Below, piece after piece: positions 58,075 to 64,000 of a stretch of DNA of 64,000 bases. Each line of letters starts with the position of its first letter. Positions within the stretch are counted from its first letter, which is position 1. Made by a program: the position numbers and the translations under genes. The DNA is from Bacillus stratosphericus (GTDB taxonomy: Bacteria > Bacillota > Bacilli > Bacillales > Bacillaceae): NCBI RefSeq assembly GCF_020524495.1, contig NZ_JAIVLB010000018.1:1-64000 (forward strand), read 5' to 3'. The notes beneath the pieces were generated by a model. That model was not told where the DNA came from. It made no database searches and worked only from the letters and a program-made list of their open reading frames with translations.

Positions 58075-60867
58075 ATGACCGATCAAAGGTTTGTTGTCGT
58101 TGATATTGAAACCACCGGAAATTCACCAAAGAAGGGTGATAAAATCATTCAAATTGCTGCGGTGGTCATTGAAAATGGACAAATTGTCGAACGATATTCA
58201 AGATATGTGAATCCAGGAAAGGCGATCCCTGGATTTATTGAACAGCTGACAGGGATTAAACAGCACATGGTTGACGATGCGGTGTTTTTTGAGGACATTG
58301 CCCAACAGGTATATGACCTCATACAGGGTGACTATTTTGTTGCACACAATGTCCATTTTGACTTGAACTTTTTAAATGATGAACTGAAAGCATGCGGGAA
58401 AAATGAGCTGGATGTGCTAGCAATTGATACAGTTGAAATTTCTAGAATTCTATATCCTCAACTTGAAGGCTATAAGCTAACTGAATTAAGTGAAGAGCTT
58501 ATGCTTCCACATGACCACCCGCACCGAGCGGATAGTGATGCGGAAGTTACTGCTATGTTATTTTTAACCCTGTTACAAAAATTGAAACTTATACCGCCAA
58601 ATGTGTTAAAGCAGCTGCGCAGATTATCGTCATATCTCTTAAGTGATATAGGAGTGTTAATTAAGCAGCTTGAGGTGAGTCATTCTAGTCAGGAAAATCC
58701 TTTTGTTGAAGTCGGCTCATTTGCTGTAAAAGATGTGACCAATCACATGACTGAGACGACACATTCAGTAGACGCAGATGACGAGCGGCTGTTTGAAGAG
58801 ATAAAAGAAAAGCTTCCGCTAACGTTAGAAGGCTATGAAGTAAGAGAAGGTCAGCTCACAATGATGAATAAAGTGAGAGATGTGTTTCATGAAAGAGCCT
58901 ACGCATTAATTGAAGCAGCACCCGGCATTGGGAAAACGCTAGCTTACCTCATTCCAGCTGCATTAGAGGCAAAGAAATCAGGAAAGCCAGTCATTATCAG
59001 TACATATTCTATTCTTTTGCAGCAGCAAATGCTTCAGCGCGATATCCCGCTTTTAAATCAATTGCTCCCATTCGAGCCAACTGCCTGTGTATTCAAAGGG
59101 CGAGCGCATTATATTTGTTTAGATAAGTTTGAGCATGTACTGCATGAGGAAGATGATAACTATGATTTAGTCTTAACAAAAGCCCAAATATTAATGTGGC
59201 TGCTTGTAACAGAGACGGGTGATTTATCTGAATTGAATTTACCGTCAGGAGCAACCAATATAAAAGATCGAAGTTCCTGTGTGCACATGCCGTTTACATC
59301 GAAAAAGCGTCGCTTTAAAGAATATTGCTTTTATGAACGGGCCAAAAAAAGAGCACAAACAGCCGATTTAATTTTAACGAATCACCGCCTGCTTTTATCA
59401 CAAACGGAAACATCATCTAACTTTCAGCATGCAGACGTGTATGTCATTGATGAGGCCCATCATTTTGAGAAAACAGCTAATGAAACACTGGGTGACAGTG
59501 CCTCTTATATTCAGCTTCATGCGAAATTAACGCAGCTAGGCTCCTTACAAGGCGGGCTGTTAAAGAAACTGAAAAAGAGATTTCATGCCGCAGGTTTACA
59601 GACGGATACCTTTATCGAAATGGATGAATATCTCAATCAGCTTCAAATGGAAAGTGACGCATTTTTTAGCACAGTCCACTCTTTTGTCAAAAGGACAAAA
59701 CCAAAAGCGGACATTAATCGTCTCATTCATAGAGTGCGTCATCATTCAAAACATGCTCAGTGGAAACGGATTAAAGAGACAGCGAGTAAACTCTGTTCCT
59801 TGTTAATTGCATGTGAAAAGCTTTATGAGCAGCAAAAAAATGAGCTTCTTCAAAAAAGTGATCAGCTTACAGACCACTTTGCTTTTGTAGCCGAGGAATA
59901 CGATCAAGTCATGTCGTTTATGCATAGATTTTGCAGTACGCTGTACCGGTTTATTTTTGAACCGAAAAATGATGAAACTGTTTGGATTGAAATTGATGCA
60001 AAGGGTGCCAAAAATGCTGTATTTATGTATGCACAGCCGCTAGATACTGGGGAGCTTTTGGCTGATCTATTTTTTATGAACAAAAAAAGTGTGGTCCTCA
60101 CATCAGGAACGCTTACAGTCAATCATCGTTTTGATTATTGCTTGGAGCGATTTGGGTTGCAAGATTTTTACCCGCACCTTGTCCAAATTGATTCACCTTT
60201 TAAACTTGAAAAACAGCTCAAGGTTGTTGTACCGACCGACATGCCAGCGATCACAAATCTTGATGAACGAGACTATGTGAAGCAAGTAGCAGGATATGTC
60301 AAGATCATGGAGAAGCAGCATCAAGCGAAGATATTGATCTTGTTTAATTCACATGAAATGTTAAAAGCAGTATATGAAGAGCTAAAAACAGAAGGCATGC
60401 ATTCGACCCTGTTTGCTCAAGGTCTGACAGGTGGAAGTCCTGTGAAATTGACGAAAATGTTCAAATTAACAAAGCAAGCGATTTTGCTGGGTACGGGCAG
60501 TTTTTGGGAAGGAGTCGATTTTCCAGGCTCAGAGCTGACGACTGTCATTATGGCAAGACTTCCTTTTCGGCCGCCTGATTCACCGCTTATTGAAGCAAAA
60601 TGTGAAGCTGCTAAAAAACAAGGAAAGAATCCTTTTAAAGCTGTCGCTCTTCCAGAAGCTGTGTTAACCTTTAAGCAAGGAGCAGGGCGCCTGCTTCGCT
60701 CTGAAAAAGATATTGGTACATTGCTGATCTTAGACCGTCGAGTGAAAACCGCTTCGTACGGAAAACTATTTTTAAAATCACTCCCTCATGCGCCTGTCCA
60801 TGAGATGTCAAAAGAGTCACTTACGGCGTATATAGAGAAGCTAAACAACGAAAAGCCGCTTTCATAA
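58075..60867 (+). CDS. dinG: DinG-family exonuclease/helicase
   Basis: 930 residues. An N-terminal DEDD exonuclease domain starts VVDIETTGNSPKKGD. The helicase part has Walker A APGIGKT, DEAHHFEKT, GTGSFWEGVDFPG and QGAGRLLRSEKD. Gram-positive DinG of this type is a 3'-5' exonuclease. The iron-sulfur cysteine cluster of E. coli DinG is not evident at the corresponding site, as reported for the exonuclease-fused type. No LexA box (GAAC-N4-GTTC) was found upstream. Confidence 0.94.
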   Translation: MTDQRFVVVDIETTGNSPKKGDKIIQIAAVVIENGQIVERYSRYVNPGKAIPGFIEQLTGIKQHMVDDAVFFEDIAQQVYDLIQGDYFVAHNVHFDLNFLNDELKACGKNELDVLAIDTVEISRILYPQLEGYKLTELSEELMLPHDHPHRADSDAEVTAMLFLTLLQKLKLIPPNVLKQLRRLSSYLLSDIGVLIKQLEVSHSSQENPFVEVGSFAVKDVTNHMTETTHSVDADDERLFEEIKEKLPLTLEGYEVREGQLTMMNKVRDVFHERAYALIEAAPGIGKTLAYLIPAALEAKKSGKPVIISTYSILLQQQMLQRDIPLLNQLLPFEPTACVFKGRAHYICLDKFEHVLHEEDDNYDLVLTKAQILMWLLVTETGDLSELNLPSGATNIKDRSSCVHMPFTSKKRRFKEYCFYERAKKRAQTADLILTNHRLLLSQTETSSNFQHADVYVIDEAHHFEKTANETLGDSASYIQLHAKLTQLGSLQGGLLKKLKKRFHAAGLQTDTFIEMDEYLNQLQMESDAFFSTVHSFVKRTKPKADINRLIHRVRHHSKHAQWKRIKETASKLCSLLIACEKLYEQQKNELLQKSDQLTDHFAFVAEEYDQVMSFMHRFCSTLYRFIFEPKNDETVWIEIDAKGAKNAVFMYAQPLDTGELLADLFFMNKKSVVLTSGTLTVNHRFDYCLERFGLQDFYPHLVQIDSPFKLEKQLKVVVPTDMPAITNLDERDYVKQVAGYVKIMEKQHQAKILILFNSHEMLKAVYEELKTEGMHSTLFAQGLTGGSPVKLTKMFKLTKQAILLGTGSFWEGVDFPGSELTTVIMARLPFRPPDSPLIEAKCEAAKKQGKNPFKAVALPEAVLTFKQGAGRLLRSEKDIGTLLILDRRVKTASYGKLFLKSLPHAPVHEMSKESLTAYIEKLNNEKPLS

Positions 60868-61000
60868 GCGGCCTTTAGCTGGTGTGGGTTTGGAGTTAAT
60901 TTATCGTAACGGCTTTTTGTGTTCCGTTGTAAAAATAGTATCCGTTCCCACGTAGAAAAGTATGACTAACAATATTTACGTACCGAGGAGGAATTAAAAA

Positions 61001-61171
61001 GTGGAAAGTAAAATAGAGGTACTTTCAACTGTTCAAATTCAGCATTCTGAAGATCTTTACAAAATCGTTGACTTGTTGAACAGAACGCTTAAAAGAGAAG
61101 ATCTTATGTTTGGATTAGCATTAGATCAAGAAGATCAAAATCAAGCGATATTTACAATTTATCGCGCATAG
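61001..61171 (+). CDS. ypmA: YpmA, small protein (56 residues)
   Basis: Read directly from the sequence: GTG 61001 to TAG 61169-61171, behind GAGGAGG (60985-60991). It begins MESKIEVLSTVQIQHSEDLY and ends FTIYRA. Highly charged, no membrane segment. Matches the YpmA family by position between dinG and ypmB. The 60868-61000 gap otherwise holds the weak GCCGC/GCGGC hairpin after dinG and an A/T-rich stretch that probably has the ypmA promoter. Confidence 0.85.
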   Translation: MESKIEVLSTVQIQHSEDLYKIVDLLNRTLKREDLMFGLALDQEDQNQAIFTIYRA

Positions 61172-61183
61172 GGGAAGCTTGAC

Positions 61184-61669
61184 ATGAAAAGAATAGTCTG
61201 GATTATTTCGTCCATTGTGGCTTTCGTTTTACTCATTGGCATCATTAGCTTTGCTTGGATATATCAGATTGCAATGGGTCAAAAAGAACAAGGTCATGAG
61301 GCAGCGATTGAACGAGCAAAAGAACAAGGAAAATTAGTACAAGTAGATGAAGTGGAAACCTTTGTCGGGAAAGAAAAACAATTTATTGTTGAAGGAAAAA
61401 ACAAACAAAATGAAACGATGTATGTATGGGTACCTGCTAGCAAAAAAGAAAAAGTGATCACAAAAAAAGCAAAAGAAGGAATGACCTCAAACCAAGCAGT
61501 ACAAGCTGTTCAAAAGGAGAACACCGTTTCTAAGCTAAAGGACGTCAAATTAGCAAGAGAAGGTGACGTACTCCTTTGGGAAGTGACCTACTTGAATGAG
61601 AACAAGCAATATAGCTTCAGCTATGTCGATTTTACAACAGGCCGAGTGGAAAAAAATTTAACACCGTAG
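61184..61669 (+). CDS. ypmB: YpmB, membrane-anchored PepSY-type protein (DUF5590)
   Basis: 161 residues with one N-terminal membrane helix (IVWIISSIVAFVLLIGIISFAW), followed by an external Lys/Glu-rich domain of PepSY type. It follows ypmA by 12 bases. Function unknown. In B. subtilis aspB comes next; here the following gene is asnS. Confidence 0.86.
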   Translation: MKRIVWIISSIVAFVLLIGIISFAWIYQIAMGQKEQGHEAAIERAKEQGKLVQVDEVETFVGKEKQFIVEGKNKQNETMYVWVPASKKEKVITKKAKEGMTSNQAVQAVQKENTVSKLKDVKLAREGDVLLWEVTYLNENKQYSFSYVDFTTGRVEKNLTP

Positions 61670-61685
61670 TTTCACCAGTCTTGCG

Positions 61686-61715
61686 TTGACCATGCTGATT
61701 TAGAACGGTTATAAT
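61686..61715 (+). promoter_or_regulatory. Sigma-A promoter of asnS
   Basis: TTGACC (61686-61691) and TATAAT (61710-61715), spaced 18, lie just after ypmB. A small CACCT/AGGTG hairpin (61735-61752) follows in the leader. No T-box specifier structure was recognised in the roughly 57-base leader. Confidence 0.7.
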
Positions 61716-61778
61716 AATTGTGAAAAAAGATTCACACCTGAAAAAAAGGTGAGTTTCTTTCTGGCTTTGGAGGGAAAT

Positions 61779-63074
61779 ATGTTGAAAACAACCATTAATC
61801 AAGTGTTCAAACACGTCGATGAAGAAGTAACAATCGGCGGATGGATTGCCAATAAACGTTCAAGCGGAAAAATTGCATTTTTGCAGATGCGTGACGGGAC
61901 GGGCTTTATTCAAGGAGTCGTTGTAAAAGCAGAAGTGGAAGAGGATGTCTTTAAGCTTGCGAAATCAGTCACACAAGAGACATCTGTATATGTGACAGGA
62001 CAAGTCACAAAAGATGAGCGTTCACCACTTGGTTTTGAACTGCAAGTCAAATCCATTAAAGTCATTCACGAAGCAACAGATTACCCAATTACCCCAAAAG
62101 AACATGGGACAGAATTCTTAATGGATCACCGTCATCTATGGCTTCGTTCAAAAAAACAGCATGCCATTATGAAAATTCGTAACGAAATTATTCGTGCTAC
62201 ATATGAGTTTTTCCATCAAGAAGGTTTCGTTAAAGTGGATCCACCTATCTTAACAGGAAGTGCACCTGAAGGAACAACTGAGCTATTCGCTACCAAATAC
62301 TTTGATGAAGATGCTTATTTGTCTCAAAGTGGACAGCTTTACATGGAAGCTGCTGCGATGGCTTTAGGAAAAGTATTTTCATTTGGCCCAACATTTAGAG
62401 CGGAAAAATCTAAAACAAAACGCCACTTGATCGAGTTTTGGATGATCGAGCCTGAGATGGCTTTTGTAGAATTTAATGAAAACCTTGAGTACCAAGAAAA
62501 TTATGTGTCTCACGTTGTTCAAAATGTACTAGTAAATTGTAAAGTGGAGCTGCATACACTTGGCCGTGATACAGAAAAATTAGAAAATATCAAAGCACCA
62601 TTCCCGCGTATTACTTATGATGAAGCGATTAAATTCTTGCAGGATAAAGGATTTGATGATATTGAATGGGGAGATGACTTCGGGGCGCCTCATGAAACTG
62701 CGATCGCTGAAAGCTATGATAAACCGGTATTTATTACTCATTACCCAACAACATTAAAACCGTTTTATATGCAGCCATCACCAGACCGTAAAGATGTAGT
62801 GCTTTGTGCAGATTTAATTGCACCAGAAGGCTATGGGGAGATTATCGGCGGTTCTGAGCGTGTTCATGATTTAGAGCTACTTGAAGCAAGATTAAAAGAA
62901 CACGGTTTAGATCAAGAAACTTACAAATGGTACACAGAATTAAGACAATATGGTTCTGTACCGCATTCAGGTTTTGGACTTGGACTTGAACGTACTGTTG
63001 CTTGGATTAGTGGAGCGCCGCATGTGCGTGAAACCATTCCATTCCCAAGATTATTAAACCGTTTATACCCTTAA
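61779..63074 (+). CDS. asnS: Asparaginyl-tRNA synthetase
   Basis: 431 residues from ATG 61779 (site GGAGGG). N-terminal OB-fold anticodon domain ([20 protein letters not shown]) and class II core with motif 2 [11 protein letters not shown] and motif 3 [13 protein letters not shown]. Highly conserved. In this organism it is driven by its own promoter because the usual upstream aspB is missing. A terminator follows. Confidence 0.97.
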   Translation: MLKTTINQVFKHVDEEVTIGGWIANKRSSGKIAFLQMRDGTGFIQGVVVKAEVEEDVFKLAKSVTQETSVYVTGQVTKDERSPLGFELQVKSIKVIHEATDYPITPKEHGTEFLMDHRHLWLRSKKQHAIMKIRNEIIRATYEFFHQEGFVKVDPPILTGSAPEGTTELFATKYFDEDAYLSQSGQLYMEAAAMALGKVFSFGPTFRAEKSKTKRHLIEFWMIEPEMAFVEFNENLEYQENYVSHVVQNVLVNCKVELHTLGRDTEKLENIKAPFPRITYDEAIKFLQDKGFDDIEWGDDFGAPHETAIAESYDKPVFITHYPTTLKPFYMQPSPDRKDVVLCADLIAPEGYGEIIGGSERVHDLELLEARLKEHGLDQETYKWYTELRQYGSVPHSGFGLGLERTVAWISGAPHVRETIPFPRLLNRLYP

Positions 63075-63079
63075 GACGT

Positions 63080-63112
63080 GAAAGCCTCCAACATATGGAG
63101 GCTTTTTCAAAT
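63080..63112 (+). terminator. Intrinsic terminator after asnS
   Basis: AAAGCCTCCA pairs with TGGAGGCTTT around ACATA, followed by TTC. Confidence 0.88.
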
Positions 63113-63142
63113 GTCTTTTCTTGGGGCACGTAAAATAAAACG

Positions 63143-63151
63143 TGATATACT
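63143..63151 (+). promoter_or_regulatory. Extended -10 promoter of dnaD
   Basis: TGATATACT at 63143-63151 is a clear extended -10. Just upstream CACGT (63127-63131) and ACGTG (63140-63144) form an inverted repeat that overlaps it. Confidence 0.5.
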
Positions 63152-63172
63152 GAATGTGAAGAGGTGTATCTG

Positions 63173-63877
63173 ATGAATAGGCAGCAATTTATTGATATGC
63201 AGCAAATGGGATCAACAAGTTTGCCTAATTTGCTGATAGCTCATTATGAGCAGCTAGGACTGAATGAATCACAAATGATCGTGATGCTAAAGATTAAAAT
63301 GAACGAAGAACAAGGCGTTTTCTTTCAAACATTTGAAGAACTATCTAATGGCATGACCATATCAGCGGAAGAGTGTGCATATATGGTTCAGCATTTGATC
63401 CAAAAGGGATTTATTTCGATTCAGCCGTTTGAAGACAGGTCTGGCATTCAGCATGACCGCTACTCAGTAGAGCCTTTATGGGGCATGCTATATGACTTTT
63501 TAGAAGCAAAACAAGCGAAAGAAACACAGAAGGATTATGTACAGGCCGAAAAGTCTTTATATGCACTATTTGAAGAAGAATTCGGCAGACCACTGTCTCC
63601 TCTTGAAGGAGAAACACTCTCTATTTGGATGGATCAAGATCACCATGATGCGGCAATGATTCGTTTAGCACTAAGAGAAGCGGTTTTATCAGGAAAATTA
63701 AATTTCCGTTATATCGATCGAATTTTGTTTGAGTGGAAAAAGAAAGGGCTGAAAACAGCGGAAGAAGCAAAAGAACATAGCCAGCATTTCCGTTCACAGC
63801 AAAAATCACCACCATTAAAAGAAGAGACTTCATCTTATAAACGACAAGTTCCTTTTTATAATTGGCTGGAACAATAA
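63173..63877 (+). CDS. dnaD: Primosomal replication protein DnaD
   Basis: 234 residues from ATG 63173 (site GAGGTG). N-terminal winged-helix domain (about 1-120) and the C-terminal DnaD domain with the SLYALFEEEFGRPLSPLEGE start and YIDRILFEWKKKGLKT motif. The tail KRQVPFYNWLEQ is typical. It remodels DNA at oriC and at PriA forks with DnaB and DnaI. Confidence 0.95.
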   Translation: MNRQQFIDMQQMGSTSLPNLLIAHYEQLGLNESQMIVMLKIKMNEEQGVFFQTFEELSNGMTISAEECAYMVQHLIQKGFISIQPFEDRSGIQHDRYSVEPLWGMLYDFLEAKQAKETQKDYVQAEKSLYALFEEEFGRPLSPLEGETLSIWMDQDHHDAAMIRLALREAVLSGKLNFRYIDRILFEWKKKGLKTAEEAKEHSQHFRSQQKSPPLKEETSSYKRQVPFYNWLEQ

Positions 63878-63894
63878 CCAATAAAGGAGAAGGC

Positions 63895-64000
63895 ATGTTA
63901 TCAAAAAAACAAATCAATGAGTGTTTAGAAATCATAGGAGACATGTTTCCAGAGGCAGAGTGTGAGCTTGTTCATTCTAATCCATTTGAACTTGTGATTG
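63895..64000 (+). CDS. nth: Endonuclease III, N-terminal part, cut by window end
   Basis: From ATG 63895 behind AAAGGAGA (63883-63890), 35 codons are visible: MLSKKQINECLEIIGDMFP, then EAECELVHSNPFELVI. This is the start of the Nth DNA glycosylase/AP lyase family. The helix-hairpin-helix and iron-sulfur regions lie beyond the window. Its position after dnaD matches B. subtilis. Confidence 0.9.
   Translation, partial: MLSKKQINECLEIIGDMFPEAECELVHSNPFELVI

Noticed and set aside
61716-61778. Possible T-box upstream of asnS.
   Set aside because: The leader is only about 57 bases and has no T-box sequence (UGGNACCGCG) or specifier loop.

Overview
The window is a contiguous piece of a Bacillus chromosome. 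Gene order follows the fer to nth section of Bacillus subtilis 168 almost gene for gene: fer, ypbBCDEFGH, gudB, ypdA, prsW, sleB-ypeB, ypfAB, cmk-ypfD, fni, yphA-seaA, der-gpsA, yphEF, spoIVA, hbs, folE-mtrB, hepS-menH-hepT, ndk, cheR, aroF-aroB-aroH, trpEDCFBA, hisC-tyrA-aroE, ypiABF, qcrABC, ypjABC, ypjD-dapB-mgsA-bshB1-bshA-cca-birA, panBCD, dinG, ypmAB, asnS, dnaD, nth. The proteins are clearly homologous to B. subtilis but diverged. With the sporulation and bacillithiol genes, this suggests a Bacillus species outside B. subtilis itself, plausibly of the B. pumilus group. That species assignment is inference.

Layout. Bases 1-320 hold the 3' end of an IS3-family element lying against fer. 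From 0.3 to 14 kb come a helicase (recS), membrane proteins, the MecA paralogue gene mecB, a non-cryptic gudB, ypdA, prsW, the germination pair sleB/ypeB and the c-di-GMP receptor ypfA. From 14 to 25 kb lie housekeeping GTPase, translation, isoprenoid and phospholipid genes mixed with sporulation genes (yphA-seaA-ypzH, spoIVA), then hbs. From 25 to 42.5 kb is the TRAP/aromatic supercluster. mtrB encodes the TRAP protein; about 7 kb downstream the trp leader carries an 11-triplet TRAP target, a terminator and a hairpin over the trpE ribosome-binding site. From 42.5 to 49 kb are ypiABF, the menaquinol:cytochrome c reductase (qcrABC) and ypjAB. A decayed IS3-family remnant then sits in the ypjB-ypjC intergenic region, where it appears to have split a terminator. 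From 50 to 64 kb are lysine and methylglyoxal genes, bacillithiol synthesis, cca, birA, pantothenate synthesis behind a structured leader, dinG, ypmAB, asnS, dnaD and the start of nth. aspB, which lies between ypmB and asnS in B. subtilis, is absent from that position.

Most of the window is conserved core genome. I see no phage, CRISPR array, toxin-antitoxin locus, tRNA or rRNA gene, and no obviously new multi-gene system. The features most worth a second look are non-coding: the trp leader, the panB leader, a nested structure between gpsA and yphE, a possible pseudoknot in the ypfD (S1-like protein) leader, a large hairpin before spoIVA and a perfect inverted repeat around the hbs -35 box. 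Three genes shorter than 60 codons or cut by the window edge were read directly from the sequence: ypzI, ypmA and the 5' end of nth.
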